Positions 30,055 through 43,243 of a stretch of 63,315 bases of DNA are shown here, one piece after another; positions within the stretch are counted from its first letter, which is position 1; each line of letters opens with the position of its first letter. Where the stretch lies: the NCBI GenBank assembly GCA_032718475.1, contig JAUCBJ010006542.1, positions 1-63,315 of the forward strand, given 5' to 3'. The notes below the pieces were generated by a model. That model had not been told where the DNA came from. It worked only from the letters and a program-made list of their open reading frames with translations, and did no database searches. The DNA is from Nemertoderma westbladi (lineage: Eukaryota; Xenacoelomorpha; Nemertodermatida; Nemertodermatidae). The translations under genes were made by a program, and so were the position numbers.

Positions 30055-33000
30055 TATCTGTGTGTGAGGAGTCCAGCAACAAATTGTTGCAACTTGTTTC
30101 CGAAACTTGTTTCTGTGTGTGAGGAGTCCAGCAACAAATTGTTGCAACTTGTTTCCGAAACTTGTTTCTGTGTGTGAGGAGTCCAGCAACAAATTGTTGC
30201 AACTTGTTTCCGAAACTTGTTTCTGTGTGTGAGGAGTCCAGCAACAAATTGTTGCAACTTGTTTCCGAAACTATGTTTCTGTGTGTGAGGAGTCCAGCAA
30301 CAAGTTGTTGCAACTTGTTTCCGAACTTGTTTCTGTGTGTGAGGAGTCCAGCAACAAATTGTTGCAACTTGTTTCCGAAACTTGTTTCTGTGTGTGAGGA
30401 GTCCAGCAACAAATTGTTGCAACTTGTTTCCGAAACTTGTTTCTGTGTGTGAGGAGTCCAGCAACAAGTTGTTGCAACTTGTTTCCGAAACTTGTTTCTG
30501 TGTGTGAGGAGTCCAGCAACAAATTGTTGCAACTTGTTTCCGAAACTTGTTTCTGTGTGTGAGGAGTCCAGCAACAAGTTGTTGCAACTTGTTTCCGAAA
30601 CTTGTTTCTGTGTGTGAGGAGTCCAGCAACAAGTTGTTGCAACTTGTTTCCGAAACATGTTTCTGTGTGTGAGGAGTCCAGCAACAAGTTGTTGCAACTT
30701 GTTTCCGAAACTTGTTTCTGTGTGTGAGGAGTCCAGCAACAAATTGTTGCAACTTGTTTCCGAAACTTGTTTCTGTGTGTGAGGAGTCCAGCAACAAGTT
30801 GTTGCAACTTGTTTCCGAAACTTGTTTCTGTGTGTGAGGAGTCCAGCAACAAATTGTTGCAACTTGTTTCCGAACTTGTTCGTGTGTGAGGAGTCCAGCA
30901 ACAAATTGTTGCAACTTGTTTCCGTAACTTGTTTCTGTGTGTGAGGAGTCCAGCAACAAGTTGTTGCAACTTGTTTCCGAAACATGTTTCTGTGTGTGAG
31001 GAGTCCAGCAACAAATTGTTGCAACTTGTTTCCGAAACTTGTTTCTGTGTGTGAGGAGTCCAGCAACAAGTTGTTGCAACTTGATTCCGAAACTTGTTTC
31101 TGTGTGTGAGGAGTCCAGCAACAAGTTGTTGCAACTTGATTCCTAAACTTGTTTCTGTGTGTGAGGAGTCCAGCAACAAGTTGTTGCAACTTGTTTCCGA
31201 AACTTGTTTCTGTGTGTGAGGAGTCCAGCAACAAGTTGTTGCAACTTGTTTCCGAAACTTGTTTCTGTGTGTGAGGACTCCAGCAACAAGTTGTTGCAAC
31301 TTGTTTCCGAAACTTGTTTCTGTGTGTGAGGAGTCCAGCAACAAGTTGTTGCAACTTGTTTCCGAAACTTGTTTCTGTGTGTGAGGACTCCAGCAACAAG
31401 TTGTTGCAACTTGTTTCCGAAACATGTTTCTGTGTGTGAGGAGTCCAGCAACAAGTTGTTGCAACTTGTTTCCGAAACTTGTTTCTGTGTGTGAGGAGTC
31501 CAGCAACAAGTTGTTGCAACTTGTTTCCGAAACTTGTTTCTGTGTGTGAGGAGTCCAGCAACAAGTTGTTGCAACTTGTTTCCGAAACTTGTTTCTGTGT
31601 GTGAGGAGTCCAGCAACAAGTTGTTGCAACTTGTTTCCGAAACTTGTTTCTGTGTGTGAGGACTCCAGCAACAAGTTGTTGCAACTTGTTTCCGAAACAT
31701 GTTTCTGTGTGTGAGGAGTCCAGCAACAAGTTGTTGCAACTTGATTCCGAAACTTGTTTCTGTGTGTGAGGAGTCCAGCAACAAGTTGTTGCAACTTGTT
31801 TCCGAAACTTGTTTCTGTGTGTGAGGACTCCAGCAACAAGTTGTTGCAACTTGTTTCCGAAACATGTTTCTGTGTGTGAGGAGTCCAGCAACAAATTGTT
31901 GCAACTTGTTTCCGAAACTTGTTTCTGTGTGTGAGGAGTCCAGCAACAAGTTGTTGCAACTTGTTTCCGAAACTTGTTTCTGTGTGTGAGGAGTCCAGCA
32001 ACAAGTTGTTGCAACTTGTTTCCGAAACTTGTTTCTGTGTGTGAGGACTCCAGCAACAAATTGTTGCAACTTGTTTCCGAAACTTGTTTCTGTGTGTGAG
32101 GAGTCCAGCAACAAGTTGTTGCAACTTGTTTCCGAAACTTGTTTCTGTGTGTGAGGACTCCAGCAACAAGTTGTTGCAACTTGTTTCCGAAACATGTTTC
32201 TGTGTGTGAGGAGTCCAGCAACAAGTTGTTGCAACTTGATTCCGAAACTTGTTTCTGTGTGTGAGGAGTCCAGCAACAAGTTGTTGCAACTTGTTTCCGA
32301 AACTTGTTTCTGTGTGTGAGGACTCCAGCAACAAGTTGTTGCAACTTGTTTCCGAAACATGTTTCTGTGTGTGAGGAGTCCAGCAACAAATTGTTGCAAC
32401 TTGTTTCCGAAACTTGTTTCTGTGTGTGAGGAGTCCAGCAACAAGTTGTTGCAACTTGTTTCCGAAACTTGTTTCTGTGTGTGAGGAGTCCAGCAACAAG
32501 TTGTTGCAACTTGTTTCCGAAACTTGTTTCTGTGTGTGAGGACTCCAGCAACAAATTGTTGCAACTTGTTTCCGAAACTCGTTTCTGTGTGTGAGGAGTC
32601 CAGCAACAAATTGTTGCAACTTGTTTCCGAAACTTGTTTCTGTGTGTGAGGAGTCCAGCAACAAATTGTTGCAACTTGTTTCCGAAACTTGTTTCTGTGT
32701 GTGAGGAGTCCAGCAACAAGTTGTTGCAACTTGTTTCTGTGTGTGAGGAGTCCAGCAACAAGTTGTTGCAACTTGTTTCCGAAACTTGTTTCTGTGTGTG
32801 AGGAGTCCAGCAACAAGTTGTTGCAACTTGTTTCTGTGTGTGAGGAGTCCAGCAACAAATTGTTGCAACTTGTTTCCGAAACTTGTTTCTGTGTGTGAGG
32901 AGTCCAGCAACAAGTTGTTGCAACTTGTTTCCGAAACTTGTTTCTGTGTGTGAGGAGTCCAGCAACAAGTTGTTGCAACTTGTTTCCGAAACTTGTTTCT

Positions 33001-34249
33001 GTGTGTGAGGAGTCCAGCAACAAGTTGTTGCAACTTGTTTCTGTGTGTGAGGAGTCCAGCAACAAGTTGTTGCAACTTGTTTCCGAAACTTGTTTCTGTG
33101 TGTGAGGAGTCCAGCAACAAGTTGTTGCAACTTGTTTCTGTGTGTGAGGAGTCCAGCAACAAATTGTTGCAACTTGTTTCCGAAACTTGTTTCTGTGTGT
33201 GAGGAGTCCAGCAACAAATTGTTGCAACTTGTTTCCGAAACTTGTTTCTGTGTGTGAGGAGTCCAGCAACAAATTGTTGCAACTTGTTTCCGAAACTTGT
33301 TTCTGTGTGTGAGGAGTCCAGCAACAAGTTGTTGCAACTTGTTTCCGAAACTTGTTTCTGTGTGTGAGGACTCCAGCAACAAGTTGTTGCAACTTGTTTC
33401 CGAAACATGTTTCTGTGTGTGAGGAGTCCAGCAACAAATTGTTGCAACTTGTTTCCGAAACTTGTTTCTGTGTGTGAGGAGTCCAGCAACAAGTTGTTGC
33501 AACTTGTTTCCGAAACTTGTTTCTGTGTGTGAGGAGTCCAGCAACAAGTTGTTGCAACTTGTTTCCGAAACTTGTTTCTGTGTGTGAGGAGTCCAGCAAC
33601 AAATTGTTGCAACTTGTTTCCGAAACTCGTTTCTGTGTGTGAGGAGTCCAGCAACAAATTGTTGCAACTTGTTTCCGAAACTTGTTTCTGTGTGTGAGGA
33701 GTCCAGCAACAAGTTGTTGCAACTTGTTTCCGAAACTTGTTTCTGTGTGTGAGGAGTCCAGCAACAAGTTGTTGCAACTTGTTTCTGTGTGTGAGGAGTC
33801 CAGCAACAAATTGTTGCAACTTGTTTCCGAAACTTGTTTCTGTGTGTGAGGAGTCCAGCAACAAGTTGTTGCAACTTGTTTCTGTGTGTGAGGAGTCCAG
33901 CAACAAATTGTTGCAACTTGTTTCCGAAACTTGTTTCTGTGTGTGAGGAGTCCAGCAACAAATTGTTGCAACTTGTTTCCGAAACTTGTTTCTGTGTGTG
34001 AGGAGTCCAGCAACAAATTGTTGCAACTTGTTTCCGAAACTTGTTTCTGTGTGTGAGGAGTCCAGCAACAAGTTGTTGCAACTTGTTTCTGTGTGTGAGG
34101 AGTCCAGCAACAAATTGTTGCAACTTGTTTCCGAAACTTGTTTCTGTGTGTGAGGAGTCCAGCAACAAGTTGTTGCAACTTGTTTCTGTGTGTGAGGAGT
34201 CCAGCAACAAATTGTTGCAACTTGTTTCCGAAACTTGTTTCTGTGTGTG

Positions 34250-37200
34250 AGGAGTCCAGCAACAAGTTGTTGCAACTTGTTTCCGAAACTTGTTTCTGTG
34301 CGTGAGGAGTCCAGCAACAAATTGTTGCAACTTGTTTCCGAAACTTGTTTCTGTGTGTGAGGAGTCCAGCAACAAATTGTTGCAACTTGTTTCCGAAACT
34401 TGTTTCTGTGTGTGAGGAGTCCAGCAACAAATTGTTGCAACTTGTTTCCGAAACTTGTTTCTGTGTGTGAGGAGTCCAGCAACAAGTTGTTGCAACTTGT
34501 TTCCGAAACTTGTTTCTGTGTGTGAGGAGTCCAGCAACAAATTGTTGCAACTTGTTTCCGAAACTTGTTTCTGTGTGTGAGGAGTCCAGCAACAAATTGT
34601 TGCAACTTGTTTCCGAAACTTGTTTCTGTGTGTGAGGAGTCCAGCAACAAATTGTTGCAACTTGTTTCCGAAACTTGTTTCTGTGTGTGAGGAGTCCAGC
34701 AACAAATTGTTGCAACTTGTTTCCGAAACTTGTTTCTGTGTGTGAGGAGTCCAGCAACAAGTTGTTGCAACTTGTTTCCGAAACTTGTTTCTGTGTGTGA
34801 GGAGTCCAGCAACAAATTGTTGCAACTTGTTTCCGAAACTTGTTTCTGTGTGTGAGGAGTCCAGCAACAAATTGTTGCAACTTGTTTCCGAAACTTGTTT
34901 CTGTGTGTGAGGAGTCCAGCAACAAATTGTTGCAACTTGTTTCCGAAACTTGTTTCTGTGTGTGAGGAGTCCAGCAACAAATTGTTGCAACTTGTTTCCG
35001 AAACTTGTTTCTGTGTGTGAGGAGTCCAGCAACAAATTGTTGCAACTTGTTTCCGAAACTTGTTTCTGTGTGTGAGGAGTCCAGCAACAAATTGTTGCAA
35101 CTTGTTTCCGAAACTTGTTTCTGTGTGTGAGGAGTCCAGCAACAAATTGTTGCAACTTGTTTCCGAAACTTGTTTCTGTGTGTGAGGAGTCCAGCAACAA
35201 ATTGTTGCAACTTGTTTCCGAAACTTGTTTCTGTGTGTGAGGAGTCCAGCAACAAATTGTTGCAACTTGTTTCCGAAACTTGTTTCTGTGTGTGAGGATT
35301 CCAGCAACAAGTTGTTGCAACTTGTTTCCAAAACTTGTTTCTGTGTGTGAGGAGTCCAGCAACAAATTGTTGCAACTTGTTTCCGAAACTTGTTTCTGTG
35401 TGTGAGGAGTCCAGCAACAAATTGTTGCAACTTGTTTCCGAAACTTGTTTCTGTGTGTGAGGAGTCCAGCAACAAATTGTTGCAACTTGTTTCCGAAACT
35501 TGTTTCTGTGTGTGAGGAGTCCAGCAACAAATTGTTGCAACTTGTTTCTGTGTGTGAGGATTCCAGCAACAAGTTGTTGCACCTTGTTTCCAAAACTTGT
35601 TTCTGTGTGTGAGGAGTCCAGCAACAAATTGTTGCAACTTGTTTCCGAAACTTGTTTCTGTGTGTGAGGAGTCCAGCAACAAATTGTTGCAACTTGTTTC
35701 CGAAACTTGTTTCTGTGTGTGAGGAGTCCAGCAACAAATTGTTGCAACTTGTTTCCGAAACTTGTTTCTGTGTGTGAGGAGTCCAGCAACAAATTGTTGC
35801 AACTTGTTTCCGAAACTTGTTTCTGTGTGTGAGGAGTCCAGCAACAAATTGTTGCAACTTGTTTCCGAAACTTGTTTCTGTGTGTGAGGAGTCCAGCAAC
35901 AAGTTGTTGCAACTTGTTTCCGAAACTTGTTTCTGTGTGTGAGGAGTCCAGCAACAAATTGTTGCAACTTGTTTCCGAAACTTGTTTCTGTGTGTGAGGA
36001 GTCCAGCAACAAATTGTTGCAACTTGTTTCCGAAACTTGTTTCTGTGTGTGAGGAGTCCAGCAACAAATTGTTGCAACTTGTTTCCGAAACTTGTTTCTG
36101 TGTGTGAGGAGTCCAGCAACAAATTGTTGCAACTTGTTTCCGAAACTTGTTTCTGTGTGTGAGGAGTCCAGCAACAAATTGTTGCAACTTGTTTCCGAAA
36201 CTTGTTTCTGTGTGTGAGGAGTCCAGCAACAAATTGTTGCAACTTGTTTCCGAAACTTGTTTCTGTGTGTGAGGAGTCCAGCAACAAATTGTTGCAACTT
36301 GTTTCCGAAACTTGTTTCTGTGTGTGAGGAGTCCAGCAACAAATTGTTGCAACTTGTTTCCGAAACTTGTTTCTGTGTGTGAGGAGTCCAGCAACAAATT
36401 GTTGCAACTTGTTTCCGAAACTTGTTTCTGTGTGTGAGGAGTCCAGCAACAAATTGTTGCAACTTGTTTCCGAAACTTGTTTCTGTGTGTGAGGAGTCCA
36501 GCAACAAATTGTTGCAACTTGTTTCCGAAACTTGTTTCTGTGTGTGAGGAGTCCAGCAACAAATTGTTGCAACTTGTTTCCGAAACTTGTTTCTGTGTGT
36601 GAGGAGTCCAGCAACAAATTGTTGCAACTTGTTTCCGAAACTTGTTTCTGTGTGTGAGGAGTCCAGCAACAAATTGTTGCAACTTGTTTCCGAAACTTGT
36701 TTCTGTGTGTGAGGAGTCCAGCAACAAATTGTTGCAACTTGTTTCCGAAACTTGTTTCTGTGTGTGAGGAGTCCAGCAACAAATTGTTGCAACTTGTTTC
36801 CGAAACTTGTTTCTGTGTGTGAGGAGTCCAGCAACAAATTGTTGCAACTTGTTTCTGTGTGTGAGGAGTCCAGCAACAAGTTGTTGCAACTTGTTTCTGT
36901 GCGTGAGGAGTCCAGCAACAAGTTGTTGCAACTTGTTTCCGAAACTTGTTTCTGTGTGTGAGGAGTCCAGCAACAAATTGTTGCAACTTGTTTCCGAAAC
37001 TTGTTTCTGTGTGTGAGGAGTCCAGCAACAAATTGTTGCAACTTGTTTCCGAAACTTGTTTCTGTGTGTGAGGAGTCCAGCAACAAATTGTTGCAACTTG
37101 TTTCCGAAACTTGTTTCTGTGTGTGAGGAGTCCAGCAACAAATTGTTGCAACTTGTTTCCGAAACTTGTTTCTGTGTGTGAGGAGTCCAGCAACAAATTG

Positions 37201-38040
37201 TTGCAACTTGTTTCCGAAACTTGTTTCTGTGTGTGAGGAGTCCAGCAACAAATTGTTGCAACTTGTTTCCGAAACTTGTTTCTGTGTGTGAGGAGTCCAG
37301 CAACAAATTGTTGCAACTTGTTTCCGAAACTTGTTTCTGTGTGTGAGGAGTCCAGCAACAAATTGTTGCAACTTGTTTCCGAAACTTGTTTCTGTGTGTG
37401 AGGAGTCCAGCAACAAATTGTTGCAACTTGTTTCCGAAACTTGTTTCTGTGTGTGAGGAGTCCAGCAACAAATTGTTGCAACTTGTTTCCGAAACTTGTT
37501 TCTGTGTGTGAGGAGTCCAGCAACAAATTGTTGCAACTTGTTTCCGAAACTTGTTTCTGTGTGTGAGGAGTCCAGCAACAAATTGTTGCAACTTGTTTCC
37601 GAAACTTGTTTCTGTGTGTGAGGAGTCCAGCAACAAATTGTTGCAACTTGTTTCCGAAACTTGTTTCTGTGTGTGAGGAGTCCAGCAACAAATTGTTGCA
37701 ACTTGTTTCCGAAACTTGTTTCTGTGTGTGAGGAGTCCAGCAACAAATTGTTGCAACTTGTTTCCAAAACTTGTTTCTGTGTGTGAGGAGTCCAGCAACA
37801 AATTGTTGCAACTTGTTTCCGAAACTTGTTTCTGTGTGTGAGGAGTCCAGCAACAAATTGTTGCAACTTGTTTCCGAAACTTGTTTCTGTGTGTGAGGAG
37901 TCCAGCAACAAATTGTTGCAACTTGTTTCCAAAACTTGTTTCTGTGTGTGAGGAGTCCAGCAACAAATTGTTGCAACTTGTTTCCGAAACTTGTTTCTGT
38001 GTGTGAGGAGTCCAGCAACAAATTGTTGCAACTTGTTTCC
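34250..38040. repeat. Most homogeneous domain of the giant array
   Basis: Nearly pure 55-bp units with the A-type core (CAACAAATTG). Substitutions are rare, apart from CpG-to-CpA changes (CCGAAAC to CCAAAAC) near its right end, as at about 37766 and 37931. This implies the most recent expansion or conversion. Confidence 0.7.
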
Positions 38041-41000
38041 GAAACTTGTTTCTGTGTGTGAGGAGTACAGCAACAAATTGTTGCAACTTGTTTCCAAAAC
38101 TTGTTTCTGTGTGTGAGGAGTACAGCAACAAATTGTTGCAACTTGTTTCCGAAACTTGTTTCTGTGTGTGAGGAGTCCAGCAACAAATTGTTGCAACTTG
38201 TTTCCAAAACTTGTTTCTGTGTGTGAGGAGTACAGCAACAAATTGTTGCAACTTGTTTCCGAAACTTGTTTCTGTGTGTGAGGAGTCCAGCAACAAATTG
38301 TTGCAACTTGTTTCCGAAACTTGTTTCTGTGTGTGAGGAGTCCAGCAACAAATTGTTGCAACTTGTTTCCAAAACTTGTTTCTGTGTGTGAGGAGTACAG
38401 CAACAAATTGTTGCAACTTGTTTCCGAAACTTGTTTCTGTGTGTGAGGAGTACAGCAACAAATTGTTGCAACTTGTTTCCGAAACTTGTTTCTGTGTGTG
38501 AGGAGTACAGCAACAAATTGTTGCAACTTGTTTCCGAAACTTGTTTCTGTGTGTGAGGAGTACAGCAACAAATTGTTGCAACTTGTTTCCGAAACTTGTT
38601 TCTGTGTGTGAGGAGTACAGCAACAAATTGTTGCAACTTGTTTCCGAAACTTGTTTCTGTGTGTGAGGAGTCCAGCAACAAGTTGTTGCATCTTGTTTCC
38701 GAAACTTGTTTCTGTGTGTGAGGAGTACAGCAACAAATTGTTGCAACTTGTTTCCGAAACTTGTTTCTGTGTGTGAGGAGTCCAGCAACAAATTGTTGCA
38801 ACTTGTTTCCGAAACTTGTTTCTGTGCGTGAGGAGTCCAGCAACAAATTGTTGCAACTTGTTTCCGAAACTTGTTTCTGTGTGTGAGGAGTCCAGCAACA
38901 AGTTGTTGCATCTTGTTTCCGAAACTTGTTTCTGTGTGTGAGGAGTACAGCAACAAATTGTTGCAACTTGTTTCCGAAACTTGTTTCTGTGTGTGAGGAG
39001 TACAGCAACAAGTTGTTGCAACTTGTTTCTGTGTGTGAGGAGTACAGCAACAAATTGTTGCAACTTGTTTCTGTGTGTGAGGAGTACAGCAACAAATTGT
39101 TGCAACTTGTTTCCGAAACTTGTTTCTGTGTGTGAGGAGTACAGCAACAAGTTGTTGCAACTTGTTTCTGTGTGTGAGGAGTCCAGCAACAAGTTGTTGC
39201 ATCTTGTTTCCGAAACTTGTTTCTGTGTGTGAGGAGTCCAGCAACAAGTTGTTGCATCTTGTTTCCGAAACTTGTTTCTGTGTGTGAGGAGTACAGCAAC
39301 AAATTGTTGCAACTTGTTTCCGAAACTTGTTTCTGTGTGTGAGGAGTCCAGCAACAAGTTGTTGCATCTTGTTTCCGAAACTTGTTTCTGTGTGTGAGGA
39401 GTACAGCAACAAATTGTTGCAACTTGTTTCCGAAACTTGTTTCTGTGTGTGAGGAGTACAGCAACAAGTTGTTGCAACTTGTTTCTGTGTGTGAGGAGTA
39501 CAGCAACAAATTGTTGCAACTTGTTTCTGTGTGTGAGGAGTACAGCAACAAATTGTTGCAACTTGTTTCCGAAACTTGTTTCTGTGCGTGAGGAGTCCAG
39601 CAACAAATTGTTGCAACTTGTTTCCGAAACTTGTTTCTGTGTGTGAGGAGTACAGCAACAAATTGTTGCAACTTGTTTCTGTGTGTGAGGAGTACAGCAA
39701 CAAATTGTTGCAACTTGTTTCTGTGTGTGAGGAGTACAGCAACAAATTGTTGCAACTTGTTTCCGAAACTTGTTTCTGTGTGTGAGGAGTCCAGCAACAA
39801 ATTGTTGCAACTTGTTTCCGAAACTTGTTTCTGTGCGTGAGGAGTCCAGCAACAAATTGTTGCAACTTGTTTCCGAAACTTGTTTCTGTGTGTGAGGAGT
39901 CCAGCAACAAGTTGTTGCATCTTGTTTCCGAAACTTGTTTCTGTGTGTGAGGAGTACAGCAACAAATTGTTGCAACTTGTTTCCGAAACTTGTTTCTGTG
40001 TGTGAGGAGTACAGCAACAAATTGTTGCAACTTGTTTCCGAAACTTGTTTCTGTGTGTGAGGAGTCCAGCAACAAATTGTTGCAACTTGTTTCCGAAACT
40101 TGTTTCTGTGTGTGAGGAGTCCAGCAACAAATTGTTGCAACTTGTTTCCGAAACTTGTTTCTGTGCGTGAGGAGTCCAGCAACAAATTGTTGCAACTTGT
40201 TTCCGAAACTTGTTTCTGTGTGTGAGGAGTCCAGCAACAAATTGTTGCAACTTGTTTCCGAAACTTGTTTCTGTGTGTGAGGAGTACAGCAACAAGTTGT
40301 TGCAACTTGTTTCCGAAACTTGTTTCTGTGTGTGAGGAGTACAGCAACAAGTTGTTGCAACTTGTTTCCGAAACTTGTTTCTGTGTGTGAGGAGTACAGC
40401 AACAAATTGTTGCAACTTGTTTCCGAAACTTGTTTCTGTGTGTGAGGAGTCCAGCAACAAGTTGTTGCAACTTGTTTCTGTGTGTGAGGAGTACAGCAAC
40501 AAATTGTTGCAACTTGTTTCCGAAACTTGTTTCTGTGTGTGAGGAGTCCAGCAACAAATTGTTGCAACTTGTTTCCGAAACTTGTTTCTGTGTGTGAGGA
40601 GTACAGCAACAAGTTGTTGCAACTTGTTTCCGAAACTTGTTTCTGTGTGTGAGGAGTCCAGCAACAAGTTGTTGCATCTTGTTTCCGAAACTTGTTTCTG
40701 TGTGTGAGGAGTACAGCAACAAATTGTTGCAACTTGTTTCCGAAACTTGTTTCTGTGTGTGAGGAGTCCAGCAACAAGTTGTTGCAACTTGTTTCCGAAA
40801 CTTGTTTCTGTGTGTGAGGAGTCCAGCAACAAATTGTTGCAACTTGTTTCCGAAACTTGTTTCTGTGTGTGAGGAGTCCAGCAACAAGTTGTTGCAACTT
40901 GTTTCTGTGTGTGAGGAGTACAGCAACAAATTGTTGCAACTTGTTTCCGAAACTTGTTTCTGTGTGTGAGGAGTCCAGCAACAAATTGTTGCAACTTGTT

Positions 41001-42331
41001 TCCGAAACTTGTTTCTGTGTGTGAGGAGTACAGCAACAAGTTGTTGCAACTTGTTTCCGAAACTTGTTTCTGTGTGTGAGGAGTCCAGCAACAAATTGTT
41101 GCAACTTGTTTCCGAAACTTGTTTCTGTGTGTGAGGAGTCCAGCAACAAGTTGTTGCAACTTGTTTCTGTGTGTGAGGAGTACAGCAACAAATTGTTGCA
41201 ACTTGTTTCCGAAACTTGTTTCTGTGTGTGAGGAGTCCAGCAACAAATTGTTGCAACTTGTTTCCGAAACTTGTTTCTGTGTGTGAGGAGTACAGCAACA
41301 AGTTGTTGCAACTTGTTTCCGAAACTTGTTTCTGTGTGTGAGGAGTACAGCAACAAGTTGTTGCAACTTGTTTCCGAAACTTGTTTCTGTGTGTGAGGAG
41401 TACAGCAACAAATTGTTGCAACTTGTTTCCGAAACTTGTTTCTGTGTGTGAGGAGTCCAGCAACAAGTTGTTGCAACTTGTTTCTGTGTGTGAGGAGTAC
41501 AGCAACAAATTGTTGCAACTTGTTTCCGAAACTTGTTTCTGTGTGTGAGGAGTCCAGCAACAAATTGTTGCAACTTGTTTCCGAAACTTGTTTCTGTGTG
41601 TGAGGAGTACAGCAACAAGTTGTTGCAACTTGTTTCCGAAACTTGTTTCTGTGTGTGAGGAGTCCAGCAACAAGTTGTTGCATCTTGTTTCCGAAACTTG
41701 TTTCTGTGTGTGAGGAGTACAGCAACAAATTGTTGCAACTTGTTTCCGAAACTTGTTTCTGTGTGTGAGGAGTACAGCAACAAGTTGTTGCAACTTGTTT
41801 CTGTGTGTGAGGAGTACAGCAACAAATTGTTGCAACTTGTTTCTGTGTGTGAGGAGTCCAGCAACAAGTTGTTGCAACTTGTTTCCGAAACTTGTTTCTG
41901 TGTGTGAGGAGTACAGCAACAAATTGTTGCAACTTGTTTCCGAAACTTGTTTCTGTGTGTGAGGAGTACAGCAACAAATTGTTGCAACTTGTTTCCGAAA
42001 CTTGTTTCTGTGTGTGAGGAGTACAGCAACAAATTGTTGCAACTTGTTTCCGAAACTTGTTTCTGTGTGTGAGGAGTACAGCAACAAATTGTTGCAACTT
42101 GTTTCCGAAACTTGTTTCTGTGTGTGAGGAGTCCAGCAACAAATTGTTGCAACTTGTTTCCGAAACTTGTTTCTGTGTGTGAGGAGTACAGCAACAAGTT
42201 GTTGCAACTTGTTTCCGAAACTTGTTTCTGTGTGTGAGGAGTCCAGCAACAAGTTGTTGCAACTTGTTTCCGAAACTTGTTTCTGTGTGTGAGGAGTACA
42301 GCAACAAATTGTTGCAACTTGTTTCCGAAAC

Positions 42332-43243
42332 TTGTTTCTGTGTGTGAGGAGTACAGCAACAAATTGTTGCAACTTGTTTCCGAAACTTGTTTCTGTGTGT
42401 GAGGAGTACAGCAACAAGTTGTTGCAACTTGTTTCTGTGTGTGAGGAGTACAGCAACAAATTGTTGCAACTTGTTTCTGTGTGTGAGGAGTACAGCAACA
42501 AATTGTTGCAACTTGTTTCCGAAACTTGTTTCTGTGTGTGAGGAGTACAGCAACAAATTGTTGCAACTTGTTTCCGAAACTTGTTTCTGTGTGTGAGGAG
42601 TACAGCAACAAATTGTTGCAACTTGTTTCCGAAACTTGTTTCTGTGTGTGAGGAGTACAGCAACAAATTGTTGCAACTTGTTTCCGAAACTTGTTTCTGT
42701 GTGTGAGGAGTACAGCAACAAGTTGTTGCAACTTGTTTCTGTGTGTGAGGAGTACAGCAACAAATTGTTGCAACTTGTTTCTGTGTGTGAGGAGTACAGC
42801 AACAAATTGTTGCAACTTGTTTCCGAAACTTGTTTCTGTGTGTGAGGAGTACAGCAACAAATTGTTGCAACTTGTTTCCGAAACTTGTTTCTGTGTGTGA
42901 GGAGTACAGCAACAAATTGTTGCAACTTGTTTCCGAAACTTGTTTCTGTGTGTGAGGAGTACAGCAACAAATTGTTGCAACTTGTTTCCGAAACTTGTTT
43001 CTGTGTGTGAGGAGTACAGCAACAAATTGTTGCAACTTGTTTCTGTGTGTGAGGAGTACAGCAACAAGTTGTTGCAACTTGTTTCTGTGTGTGAGGAGTA
43101 CAGCAACAAATTGTTGCAACTTGTTTCTGTGTGTGAGGAGTACAGCAAGAAATTGTTGCAACTTGTTTCGGAAACTGGTTTCTGTGTGTGAGGAGTACAG
43201 CAACAAGTTGTTGCAACTTGTTTCTGTGTGTGAGGAGTACAGC
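42332..43243. repeat. 304-bp higher-order repeat, about three copies
   Basis: The same order of 42-bp and 55-bp units and of C/A and A/G variants recurs at 42332, 42636 and 42940. 304 bp equals four 55-bp plus two 42-bp units. The third copy has diverged after about 150 bp. The same 304-bp period separates 32689 from 32993 and 33737 from 34041. Confidence 0.7.
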